NCBI GenBank assembly: GCA_002436415.1 | Contig: DJMA01000036.1 | Coordinates: forward strand, 1-22,348 | From: Bdellovibrionaceae bacterium UBA6502 | GTDB taxonomy: Bacteria; Bdellovibrionota; Bdellovibrionia; Bdellovibrionales; UBA840 | Direction of reading: 5' to 3' | Length of the DNA: 22,348 nucleotides | Part shown: one piece after another, positions 1 through 6,616 of the stretch | Layout of the letters: each line of letters begins with the position of its first letter | How positions within the stretch are numbered: the first letter of the stretch is position 1 | The notes under the pieces: model-generated | Told to the model about the DNA's origin: nothing | Seen by the model: only the letters and a program-made list of their open reading frames with translations | Databases searched by the model: none | Made by a program: the position numbers and the translations under genes

Positions 1-23
1 TTACCCCTTAGACCGGGAAGAAC

Positions 24-1358
24 CTAATAATCTTCTAATTTTTTAAGACTAAACATTCTCCAACAAGGCGAAGGGTGTGAGTTTGACAGTGCACCTATAG
101 GTGGTTCTATATCCTTTTTAATATATTCGTTAATACATTTCCCAGACTCGTCGGGTGGGAGTACAAAATTTAAAAAGTCTCTAATATAACGACTTGTACC
201 AATACCCATTTCCATGAGGATCTTCATTGCAGTTTCATCTGCGATATTCTCCCAAGAGTAAATTCTTATCTTTGGTATAATAGAGTCGTAGTAGGCTTTA
301 TTTTTCAAATATTTTTGATAGTATTTCTCTGAGGTACTAAATAGAAGTTCTGATAGCAAAGTTTTTCTTTTTTGCTCAATTGTCAAGTTAAGGTATAAAT
401 CACCAAATAGTAACTTATCAAGGTATTGAATTACTGTAGGGTCATTACCCACACTGTTTAAATATACTCCATAAGAGATATTGGAAGAATAAATGCCGAG
501 AACTTTTCGAAATTGCTCTCTAATTTCACTAAAAATTTTATTTGAATTTGAAACATCATAACTCCCAGTAAATTCATTGTAATATGGAGTAACATTATCG
601 AGTAAGTTCCCGAGTTTGGTTAGCTCACTTATCTCTTGTTCCTCTCTATGTTCGATAGAAAAGTCCGTTCTATCTAAGAGACCACTAAGTAAATGGTTCA
701 AGAAGCTATCATGGAACAAAATTGTTGTATTTTTTGCCTCATCGTTAAAGCCAACATCTTCAAATAGCGTATATAGTAGCCCATAGTTGTGGTTTCCTTG
801 GAGTTCTTCAGATGTAAAACGTGGGAGCTTAAATGAACCATCATCATTAGACAGATAATATCTTTTTTTAATTGCTGTAAACCCATGACCTAATTCGTGG
901 GCAAGTATAAATGTTATTACATCATCTGACATCTCTTTTAACATTTTAGAAGTCAATCGCACTACAATTGCTGTATTTTGATCATCAAAGTTTTGAACTG
1001 TGAAGTTTCTGTACTTGTCTTCATCTAATACAAATATATACAAATACAAACTGGTTAAATGATGTTCCGATGCGTCATCCCAGCCGATAAAACTCTTCAG
1101 AACCTTTTTTAAAATTTTTCTATATCTGGCATAGTCCTGATCTTCATAAGGTAAAGTCGTATACCTACCCTCAATATCCAATCGGGAAATGAATTTTTTC
1201 CGGACAGACTCCTCATGGAGTTTGTGGGACTCAACATCCATAATTTCAGCTGATTGGATCTCAGTTGCATGCTCTTTTCCCTTACCAAAAGAGACAGCTG
1301 GTGTACACGAAGTAAACACCATACTCATAAACGTCAAAATTAGAGCCAGGTACTTCAT
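24..1358 (-). CDS. M48-like zinc-metalloprotease lipoprotein
   Basis: 444 residues. The N-terminus is a lipoprotein signal peptide ending in FTSC, with Cys18 as the likely lipidated residue, so the protein is probably anchored to a membrane facing the periplasm. An HExxH zinc motif (HELGH, residues 154-158) sits in the hydrophobic context FILAHELGHGF. Near the C-terminus, WENIADETAMKIL (Glu370, Asp374) resembles the third-ligand helix of M48 peptidases, and NSHPSP at about 427-432 recalls the HP motif late in M48 domains. The roughly 210 residues between HELGH and Glu370 are much more than usual for M48, so there is a large insertion. A GGGAGGT ribosome-binding site lies just before the ATG. 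It is monocistronic, facing away from higBA. The zinc-peptidase call is good; the exact family and substrate are inference. Confidence 0.75.
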   Translation of the reverse strand: MKYLALILTFMSMVFTSCTPAVSFGKGKEHATEIQSAEIMDVESHKLHEESVRKKFISRLDIEGRYTTLPYEDQDYARYRKILKKVLKSFIGWDDASEHHLTSLYLYIFVLDEDKYRNFTVQNFDDQNTAIVVRLTSKMLKEMSDDVITFILAHELGHGFTAIKKRYYLSNDDGSFKLPRFTSEELQGNHNYGLLYTLFEDVGFNDEAKNTTILFHDSFLNHLLSGLLDRTDFSIEHREEQEISELTKLGNLLDNVTPYYNEFTGSYDVSNSNKIFSEIREQFRKVLGIYSSNISYGVYLNSVGNDPTVIQYLDKLLFGDLYLNLTIEQKRKTLLSELLFSTSEKYYQKYLKNKAYYDSIIPKIRIYSWENIADETAMKILMEMGIGTSRYIRDFLNFVLPPDESGKCINEYIKKDIEPPIGALSNSHPSPCWRMFSLKKLEDY

Positions 1359-1508
1359 TTACCTCCCATTAATATTGTGCAAATTTCTACTTATGTGTAC
1401 TATCCAAGTAATATGCTAATTACGTGCCAGCTAATGAAACTGAACTTTCCCCCTAAATGACTGGATGCAAAAACGCTTATTTACCAACATATTGAGATAA
1501 TACTAAGA

Positions 1509-1535
1509 TCTAAATTCGTCTGAACAGCCCCGCTA
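1509..1535 (+). repeat. Left copy of direct repeat flanking higBA
   Basis: The 12-mer TCTAAATTCGTC at 1509-1520 recurs exactly at 2243-2254. The following 15 bases match at 9 positions, giving 21 of 27 overall. The two copies bracket the higBA genes in the same orientation. Confidence 0.45.
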
Positions 1536-1601
1536 CTTTACCCTTAAGTCATTAAATTTATTAACTAAAAACCTAATTCTCAATATTTTATTTTTTATTT
1601 T

Positions 1602-1633
1602 TATATTATACCAATATACGGTATACTAATATA
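1602..1633 (+). promoter_or_regulatory. higBA promoter/operator palindrome
   Basis: TATACC (1607-1612) and GGTATA (1620-1625) form an inverted repeat with a 7-nt spacer, directly upstream of the higB GTG. A -10-like TATACT lies at 1622-1627, inside the palindrome. HigA-type antitoxins classically bind such a palindrome to autorepress the operon. The -10 sits only 6 nt before the start codon and no Shine-Dalgarno sequence is visible, so the higB transcript may be leaderless. Confidence 0.5.
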
Positions 1634-1927
1634 GTGATCGATAACATCAAAGGGAAAACAACACAGGACATTTTCGATGGGGAGAACTCTAAAGCTTCTC
1701 GTAAAGTTCCGACAGAGCTTCATGAGAGAGCAAGAGATCTTTTGGATGCATTAAATGCCATCGCAGATATTAAAGATTTGAAAACTCCCCCTAGCAACCG
1801 ACTCCACAAACTTAAAGGCGACTTAAAAGAGTTTTGGAGCATTAGTATAAACAACCAATGGCGCATTATTTTTAAATGGAATGGGACAAGTGCTACGGAT
1901 GTAGAAATTATCGATTATCATGATTAA
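1634..1927 (+). CDS. higB: HigB-type toxin of a type II toxin-antitoxin system
   Basis: 97 residues, the normal length for the HigB branch of the RelE/ParE superfamily, which cleaves mRNA on the ribosome. Family signatures are present in order: an N-terminal helix around F14-D15-G16, then PPSNRLHKLKG (52-62), WSISINNQWRIIFKW (68-82) and the C-terminal VEIIDYH. The start is GTG; starting there reproduces the normal family N-terminus (MIDNIKGK), while the region just upstream holds the operator. Toxin-first order with the antitoxin 13 nt downstream is typical of higBA. No motif is missing, so the toxin is probably active. Confidence 0.93.
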   Translation: MIDNIKGKTTQDIFDGENSKASRKVPTELHERARDLLDALNAIADIKDLKTPPSNRLHKLKGDLKEFWSISINNQWRIIFKWNGTSATDVEIIDYHD

Positions 1928-1940
1928 GGAGATTTAGACG

Positions 1941-2225
1941 ATGAGACCTAAAAAAAGAGAACCAAGGCACCCTGGGGAGATTCTACAACGTGTGTTCCTA
2001 GATGACATGGGTATTAATCAATCGGAATTAGCGCGTCATCTAGGCTGGAAACCTGGTAAGATAAATGAAATTGTTAACAAGAAAAGAGGTATTACTGCTG
2101 AGACAGCCCTTGCCTTTTCAGATGCCTTAAATACGACTCCTGAGTTTTGGCTAAATCTCCAATCAAATTTTGATCTATGGCATGCGCAAAAAAATCACAA
2201 CAAAGTTGATAGCATTGGGGCTTAA
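1941..2225 (+). CDS. higA: HigA-type antitoxin, XRE-family DNA-binding protein
   Basis: 94 residues. HigA hallmarks are visible: HPGEIL near the start (10-15), a helix-turn-helix at about 25-45 (INQSELARHLGWKPGKINEI), and the C-terminal TPEFWLNLQ...FDLW block (66-80). It should neutralise HigB and, with it, repress the operon through the palindrome at 1607-1625. A strong AAGGAG ribosome-binding site (1926-1931) overlaps the end of higB, which suggests translational coupling and antitoxin made in excess of the poorly initiated toxin. It is complete, with no sign of decay. Confidence 0.93.
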   Translation: MRPKKREPRHPGEILQRVFLDDMGINQSELARHLGWKPGKINEIVNKKRGITAETALAFSDALNTTPEFWLNLQSNFDLWHAQKNHNKVDSIGA

Positions 2226-2242
2226 GATGATCTTAAATAAGT

Positions 2243-2269
2243 TCTAAATTCGTCCCAATAGCCTAGCCA
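2243..2269 (+). repeat. Right copy of direct repeat flanking higBA
   Basis: Partner of 1509-1535: 12 identical bases (2243-2254) followed by weaker identity. It lies 17 nt after the higA stop, so the pair brackets only the toxin-antitoxin operon and its promoter, about 734 bp start to start. Confidence 0.45.
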
Positions 2270-2324
2270 TTTCTTTAAAACCACTACATTCAAAAACATT
2301 CATCGGTTTTATTAGAATCTATTT

Positions 2325-2359
2325 AAAAAAAAGGATATTGTCTTAACAGCAATATCCTT
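2325..2359 (-). terminator. Rho-independent terminator of the cold-shock gene
   Basis: A perfect 10-bp stem, AAGGATATTG (2331-2340) with CAATATCCTT (2350-2359), has a 9-nt loop. Read on the minus strand it is followed by a run of U from the A-tract at 2325-2332. It lies 22 nt after the stop of the cold-shock gene. Confidence 0.85.
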
Positions 2360-2380
2360 ATAAGTGTAGTAGCCTCCTAA

Positions 2381-2578
2381 TTAGTGTACTACAGCTACTT
2401 TCACTGCGCATGGACCCTTTGGACCACTGCCAACTTCAAAAGTTACGCTGTCGCCATCACGTGGCTCAGTTCCGTTAATTTCTGAAATGTGAAAAAATAG
2501 ATCTTTGCCTTCTTCTGTTGTGATGAAACCAAAGCCTTTAGTAGCATTAAAAAATTTTACTGTTCCGTTTGTACTCAT
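2381..2578 (-). CDS. Cold-shock protein, CspA family
   Basis: 65 residues, a single OB-fold cold-shock domain that binds single-stranded RNA or DNA as an RNA chaperone in the cytoplasm. RNP1 is KGFGFI (14-19) and RNP2 is DLFFHIS (26-32), a small variant of the usual VFVHxS. The DGDSVTFEVGSGPKGPCAVKV segment is typical of the family. An AGAGGA ribosome-binding site lies 5 nt before the ATG. It is the last gene of a minus-strand cluster with the zinc-ribbon gene, and it is followed by a strong terminator. A hairpin in the 58-nt gap upstream may be a leader element. Confidence 0.96.
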   Translation of the reverse strand: MSTNGTVKFFNATKGFGFITTEEGKDLFFHISEINGTEPRDGDSVTFEVGSGPKGPCAVKVAVVH

Positions 2579-2604
2579 TATTCCTCTTTTGTATTTTCAT
2601 TAAA

Positions 2605-2625
2605 AGATACACACCACGTGTATCT
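2605..2625 (-). promoter_or_regulatory. Hairpin between zinc-ribbon and cold-shock genes
   Basis: AGATACAC (2605-2612) and GTGTATCT (2618-2625) form an 8-bp perfect stem with a 5-nt loop, followed on the minus strand by UUUUA. It lies 26 nt before the cold-shock ATG. It could be a weak terminator of the upstream gene, or a leader structure acting on cold-shock gene expression. The U-run is short, so readthrough is likely. Confidence 0.4.
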
Positions 2626-2636
2626 CAGTTCTGTTC

Positions 2637-2816
2637 TTATTGTTTTAAATTTTTACCGCAGTCAGAACAAAATCGTGTTCCTTGTTTACGGTTTTTAGCG
2701 TGTTCAACCCGTGAACAAAGTTTAATCTCAATCTTTCTATTTACAACTTCACCGCATTGACAACAGTGCCTGACAGATACATTTAACTTACTGTGATTAA
2801 AGTTCTTACACAGCAT
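2637..2816 (-). CDS. Small zinc-ribbon protein
   Basis: 59 residues from the ATG at 2816. This start is preferred because AAGGTGG lies just upstream, whereas an in-frame ATG at 2843 has no ribosome-binding site. Two knuckles, CCQC (C18, C21) and CSDC (C50, C53), plus extra His and Cys residues (H8, H17, C34, H39), make a zinc ribbon with a basic middle segment (HAKNRKQG). It is probably a nucleic-acid or ribosome-associated small protein, but no function is known to me. The ATG overlaps the stop of the disrupted ORF upstream (TAATG), a sign of translational coupling, and the cold-shock gene follows 58 nt downstream. Confidence 0.75.
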   Translation of the reverse strand: MLCKNFNHSKLNVSVRHCCQCGEVVNRKIEIKLCSRVEHAKNRKQGTRFCSDCGKNLKQ

Positions 2817-3111
2817 TAGGCCACCTTCCTTTCCTGATGCCATACCAATATTCTTTGATTACAGTTATTTTTCATTCGTTGTAATAAATTATCCACTGAT
2901 AAATCAGAATACTTCTGTGAAAAACTAAAGCTAGACGAATTAACTATTAAATGGACTAGGTATTGTCCGTTCTCTTTTATGAGATCAAAGGAAATCCAAC
3001 TATCAGATGGAACTCTACATTGAAGACCTTCTAGAAAACAATTCAGCTCATCGCTTGTTTTTTATTGGATAAAAGATCATTCGTAGATAATTTGCAATTT
3101 GGTAAATACAT
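2816..3111 (-). pseudogene. Frame-disrupted small gene, possibly a -1 frameshift site
   Basis: An ATG at 3111 with a very strong ribosome-binding site (AGAGGGGG) opens a reading frame that stops after 22 codons (stop at 3043-3045). The -1 frame, entered at an A6 run (complement of 3058-3063), stays open to a TAA at 2816-2818 that overlaps the zinc-ribbon start. Joined at the A-run, the product is 98 residues, ending SVDNLLQRMKNNCNQ...VWHQERKVA. The downstream frame has no credible start of its own. The order strand-strand-helix with SFDLIKENGQYLVHLIV loosely recalls ribosome hibernation factor (HPF/YfiA) domains; this is only an impression. It may be a sequencing error, a recent pseudogene or programmed slippage. 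Confidence 0.55.
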
Positions 3112-3542
3112 AACCCCCTCTTTTTATAAAAGTTAAATCAATCTAGATTTAAACAAGAAGGAAAGGGTTTTTAAGCGCTATCAGGCTTGAATAGATTAAG
3201 ACCTCCTTAGTATACTCTATAATACACCTAATAGCTTGCTTTTTTTTGTCGCCAGTCCCCTCCAGGATCTAATTGAAGAAAATTACCTTAAAATTGTGAC
3301 CAAATATCATCACGTCCGGCCCAGAGGTCTCCTGAGTTTTATTTCCATTGTCACCAATAATGTGAATAGATTTTTTTAGAAACTAGCCGCATATGAAACA
3401 AAAATACAAATATGATAGAATCTCCCTTCCTCTAAATAAGATTACCCAGGCTTATAGACGTAGTTTTCTTCACAGCTAGGAGGAGACCTATTCTAATAAA
3501 GGCTCAGGATATATTATTCCTTTAAATATGACTTTAAAACTC
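3112..3542. other. Intergenic region, no gene seen
   Basis: About 430 nt with no credible gene. A plus-strand promoter-like pair, TTGAAT (3187-3192) and TATACT (3211-3216), with an 18-nt spacer, points into a stretch with only a 28-codon ORF (from 3393, no ribosome-binding site). On the minus strand, AGTATA/TATAAT-rich sequence around 3209-3225 could supply the promoter of the small-gene cluster at 3111. A T8 run lies at about 3240-3248. Confidence 0.3.
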
Positions 3543-4523
3543 TCATTGATTCTCTAAAAAATCTAAAATGCCTAAGATAGTAGTTCTTTGAGCGGCGATT
3601 GCTTCTTGTGAGCCCCTTGGCTCTGGATGAATTTCTGGGTAAATTTCCGTAGTAAAGGAATTATCTGCCTTCGTTTTCATGAAGCTTTGATTCAAGCCTT
3701 GGTGAGTTACAGAATCCTCCGCTAAAACAATGACTCCGTCGTTATTTTTATCTCCTTGAATTTCTTTGTCAGGAGCAATCGGCGTCACTTGCTTAACCTT
3801 GTCGATGATATGCCTTGCCATGCCTTTAGACTGATTGGCTGAATGAGCAATTAAGTAGTAACCATTTGGTATTAGTATGTCGTCTGCCGACATCTCAATT
3901 CCATAGCGTTGATACTGGAGAGGCATCAAAACTTTATCTCGATCAGGGGTTTCGTGAAGATCTACAGTTGCACAAAAATCACAACCCGCACGACTGTGTG
4001 CTTCCTCTACCACGTCCATTACCAATTGCGCTTCTGGTACATAAGGCTTAGACCTGTCAAAGCTGCGATTCGGGTCCCAAGCATCATGGGTCCAACGTTG
4101 ATTGACTTCATAAGCAAAGGGACTAATACAAGGAAATACTAAAAAGTTGAATTTATCAACTTTTCTAGACGCATCTTTTTCGAGGAACTCCAAAGCACCA
4201 TAGACCCCGCTCTCCTCGTAACCATGCGTGCCACCTGTCACAATAATATTAGGCTTGCCGTTAGTAATATCGCCTACTTCGGCATAATAAAGCGGATAGC
4301 GATCACTGTAGTCGTCAGTACTAAGACTAATCTCGCTTATCCTTAAAGACTCTCTATTTTGTAAGCTTAGGCGCCCATAATTTTTAACTTTTACAGCACC
4401 ACCGACCCGCTTCAGCCTTTCAATTCGAGATAAAACCTGGTCCTTATAAGACCTTTGAAAAGTCTGCTTCGCAAGCCACTTCTGTTTATCAGATTCATTC
4501 CAATTGTCTTTTTTGGGGTTCAC
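3543..4523 (-). CDS. M14-family zinc carboxypeptidase-like protein
   Basis: 326 residues with no signal peptide, so probably cytoplasmic. The M14 active site can be read in order: HxxE zinc ligands in GGTHGYEESG (H100, E103), the substrate-binding NR in DPNRSFD (N152-R153), the third ligand in ATVDLHET (H190), and the catalytic Glu in SFTTEIYPE (E293). M14 enzymes remove C-terminal residues from peptides, or act on cell-wall peptides or aspartate derivatives. The compact layout and DPNRSF are reminiscent of succinylglutamate desuccinylase/aspartoacylase and murein-peptide amidase relatives. The start is GTG with GAGG 6 nt upstream. It is monocistronic; the substrate cannot be told from sequence alone. 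Confidence 0.85.
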   Translation of the reverse strand: MNPKKDNWNESDKQKWLAKQTFQRSYKDQVLSRIERLKRVGGAVKVKNYGRLSLQNRESLRISEISLSTDDYSDRYPLYYAEVGDITNGKPNIIVTGGTHGYEESGVYGALEFLEKDASRKVDKFNFLVFPCISPFAYEVNQRWTHDAWDPNRSFDRSKPYVPEAQLVMDVVEEAHSRAGCDFCATVDLHETPDRDKVLMPLQYQRYGIEMSADDILIPNGYYLIAHSANQSKGMARHIIDKVKQVTPIAPDKEIQGDKNNDGVIVLAEDSVTHQGLNQSFMKTKADNSFTTEIYPEIHPEPRGSQEAIAAQRTTILGILDFLENQ

Positions 4524-4660
4524 TTATAGCCTCACTTTAGTTGTTTGATTGTTACATTTTATATCGTAATAGGTAATTCATGGCAAGAATTGCTAAATTA
4601 GAAACAGCAATCTACTTCGCTTAAATAGGGAAATGGGTAGAATTCAAAAAAAGCTTCCAT

Positions 4661-5308
4661 TTACTTAAAGTATTTCACAAGTATCTCATAATACTTATTC
4701 AGCCGAAGAATTTCATCATGTGCGCCACCCTTGTCTGGGTGAAAAACATGAGCTAGTTTTTTTCTAGCAACACCCACACTGAAGGCATCTATGTTTTCAG
4801 CGAAATCTATACCATTGTCTGAAAAAAACTTTATAGCCTTCTCAACTTCGTAGGGATGACTAATCCTTTCTTCAAATTCTAGTTCTTTTTGTTTATTGGA
4901 CTCTAATTTTTTTTGCTCTTTTATCTTGTTTCTCAAAAGTTTTTGGTACTCTGCTTGCTTTACTTTAGCAGCAACTACAGCCTCAGACTCTTGCTTGGGT
5001 TCCCCTGGATCGGCCTCTGTTTTGTTTTCTAAAAAATCGGCATCCTTACTATGCAATTGAAGAATTGTGGCCCAAATGTGCTTACATAAACGCCCCTTTC
5101 TACCCGCCGAGCAACTACAATCCGTATGAATTACGGAGCTTGTCAGGTCCTCTGAATACAAAGAAACACGGTGGGAACCAGAAGAATTTAAAAAAGCCCG
5201 GACTTCAGTATCCGAACAAGTTCTTATATTTACGGAAGCTTTTCTAAAAATATCTTCTCCAGATTTTCTATCCTGAGGCTTGAAACATAAACTTAAACTT
5301 GCTGTCAT
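4661..5308 (-). CDS. SWIM zinc-finger protein with C-terminal J domain
   Basis: 215 residues. The N-terminal part holds a SWIM zinc finger, CxCx8CxH, in DCSCSAGRKGRLCKHIW (C64, C66, C75, H77), a DNA- or protein-binding module. A charged, coiled-coil-prone linker follows (about 100-150, rich in K, E and Q). The C-terminus, about 155-215, is a short J domain with the HPD tripeptide at 190-192 (VFHPDKGG) followed by the last helix. The HPD loop is what stimulates Hsp70/DnaK ATPase. The architecture suggests delivery of a SWIM-bound client to DnaK. AAAGG precedes the ATG. No neighbour on this strand is close enough to be an operon partner. Domain calls are good; the combined role is inference. 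Confidence 0.8.
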   Translation of the reverse strand: MTASLSLCFKPQDRKSGEDIFRKASVNIRTCSDTEVRAFLNSSGSHRVSLYSEDLTSSVIHTDCSCSAGRKGRLCKHIWATILQLHSKDADFLENKTEADPGEPKQESEAVVAAKVKQAEYQKLLRNKIKEQKKLESNKQKELEFEERISHPYEVEKAIKFFSDNGIDFAENIDAFSVGVARKKLAHVFHPDKGGAHDEILRLNKYYEILVKYFK

Positions 5309-5776
5309 AAAGGAACCTTTCTTTGTACTTTTCTAAAATATTAGACCTAAATTTGCAATCTAAGACTTTTAGAAAACATGGATCTATTTTGATTAATCTT
5401 TGCGACATACGGTTTTAGGCTAATACAGGAACTTTAAATTAATAAGCTCTTTTCGAGGCACAGTTTAAATCAAATGTAACTCTGTGGCCAGCCTAGTATA
5501 CTACTTCATTAATTTCTGAAAAATGGTAACATCGGTACACCATTGCAACGAGCAAACGAGCGGTAGACTCAGGAGTACTCAGCGATAAAGAAATGAATAA
5601 GTTAAGAAAAATCCAAGCGAGGCACAAACCTGAGCCGGGGGCTAGGTGCTCCCTTCGCGAGTAAACTGCCCCTATCGGTACGATTTCTTACGAGTAAATT
5701 CGCCGTATCGAAAACTTTCCTTGGCATTTCGATTGCATCCTTTAATTCAGGTAATCGTAAAAGGAAGGAGAGTCAG
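5309..5776. other. Intergenic region upstream of the TraB/GumN gene
   Basis: Nearly 470 nt without a convincing gene. An open stretch of 44 codons (5530-5664, plus strand) has an internal ATG at 5592 but no ribosome-binding site and is probably not translated. The part from about 5540 to 5715 is clearly richer in G+C than its surroundings and can fold strongly (see 5617-5711). It contains an imperfect 33-nt tandem repeat marked by CGAGTAAA at 5658 and 5691. Confidence 0.4.
5617..5711 (+). ncRNA. Possible structured RNA or leader of the TraB/GumN gene
   Basis: Two consecutive hairpins can form. In the first, ACCT/AGGT and AGCC/GGCT (5628-5647) make an 8-bp stem with one bulge and a GGG loop, inside an outer GCGA/TCGC pairing (5617-5658). 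In the second, TCGGTACG (5675-5682) pairs with CGTATCGA (5704-5711), with one G-U pair. The block ends 65 nt before the GTG of the TraB/GumN gene. It matches no riboswitch class I recognise, and the strand is uncertain. Confidence 0.3.
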
Positions 5777-6616
5777 GTGAGAAAGTGCATATTGTATATT
5801 ATTTTGACGCTGGTGACAGAACTTGTTGCCGCTGCCCCTAGTGCTGTTCCTCATCTTTATGAGCTTAAAAATAAAAAAAAGACTCTTTATCTTCTTGGGA
5901 CTATGCATGCTGGGGTTTCACTGTCAGAATATCCCAGCTCAATATTAAATTTCATTGATTCTTCCGATATCATCCTATTTGAAAAGGTTTTTTCTCGAGA
6001 TGTGCTTAACTCAATTTCGAATAATTATTTGGGGTATATATCTAATATCTTAAAAAGTGAACAGATTTCTGAAGCTACCCTTTTACCAAGGACAAGGACA
6101 AGTCTAATCCAGTATGGAATTCCTGAATCATTGGTAGATAATATTGACAGTAAAAACTGCTCGATCTTTATTAGCATTCGCTTTCATCTTAATAATCCTG
6201 GATTGGATTTACAAATTCTTAAGTACGCTTATGAGAGAGGAAAAAGTATTGATGAGCTAGATTCAGAAGTTTTAAGGGAAGAAGCAAATGAATTGGACGA
6301 GGATCAAGGAAGCGCAGCTAGTTGTGATCTAAATGAGATTTTCAGGACCTACACGGTGAATCAAATCCATAATTGGGAAAATGGCAGAATCCAAGAATAT
6401 AAATCAGGAGATTCATCTAAAATCTATTCAGACGGAGAACCTTATGATCTCGGTGTAGCGCATCGAAACAAAGCATGGGTTGAGTCGATTCTAAATATTC
6501 CTGTCGAAGGTAGGTACTTTATTGCGGTAGGAGCAATGCACCTATACAGCTCAGAAGGCATGCTTAAACTTCTTGAAGATGCCGGATTCAGTATAAAAAG
6601 ATTAGATCTGCATTGA
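5777..6616 (+). CDS. TraB/GumN family protein, exported
   Basis: 279 residues. It starts at GTG with a strong AAGGAG 7-8 nt upstream, which gives a clean signal peptide (residues 1-20, ending VAAA), so the product is periplasmic or outer-membrane associated. TraB/GumN hallmarks are the N-terminal GTMHAG (41-46, the GTxHxG motif), a nearby ILFEKVF with the conserved Glu, and the C-terminal GAMHL (252-256, the GxxH motif) followed by GMLKLLEDAGFSIKRL. The family is thought to be a metal-dependent hydrolase of the erythromycin-esterase/Tiki type, possibly a protease, but the role in bacteria is poorly defined. Length and motif spacing are normal. It is transcribed alone. Confidence 0.9.
   Translation: MRKCILYIILTLVTELVAAAPSAVPHLYELKNKKKTLYLLGTMHAGVSLSEYPSSILNFIDSSDIILFEKVFSRDVLNSISNNYLGYISNILKSEQISEATLLPRTRTSLIQYGIPESLVDNIDSKNCSIFISIRFHLNNPGLDLQILKYAYERGKSIDELDSEVLREEANELDEDQGSAASCDLNEIFRTYTVNQIHNWENGRIQEYKSGDSSKIYSDGEPYDLGVAHRNKAWVESILNIPVEGRYFIAVGAMHLYSSEGMLKLLEDAGFSIKRLDLH

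Noticed and set aside
698..886. Second frame inside the M48-like gene
   Set aside because: Lies wholly within a well-supported gene, with no domain or start signal.
1509..2269. Integron attC sites around higBA
   Set aside because: The flanking repeats lack the inverse core and GTTRRRY consensus; they are simple direct repeats.
2817..2843. Longer start for the zinc-ribbon gene at 2843
   Set aside because: No ribosome-binding site there, whereas 2816 has AAGGTGG and overlaps the upstream stop.
3393..3479. 28-codon plus-strand frame
   Set aside because: No Shine-Dalgarno sequence and no recognisable features; probably chance.
5530..5664. 44-codon open stretch with an ATG at 5592
   Set aside because: No ribosome-binding site and it coincides with the structured block, so coding is not supported.
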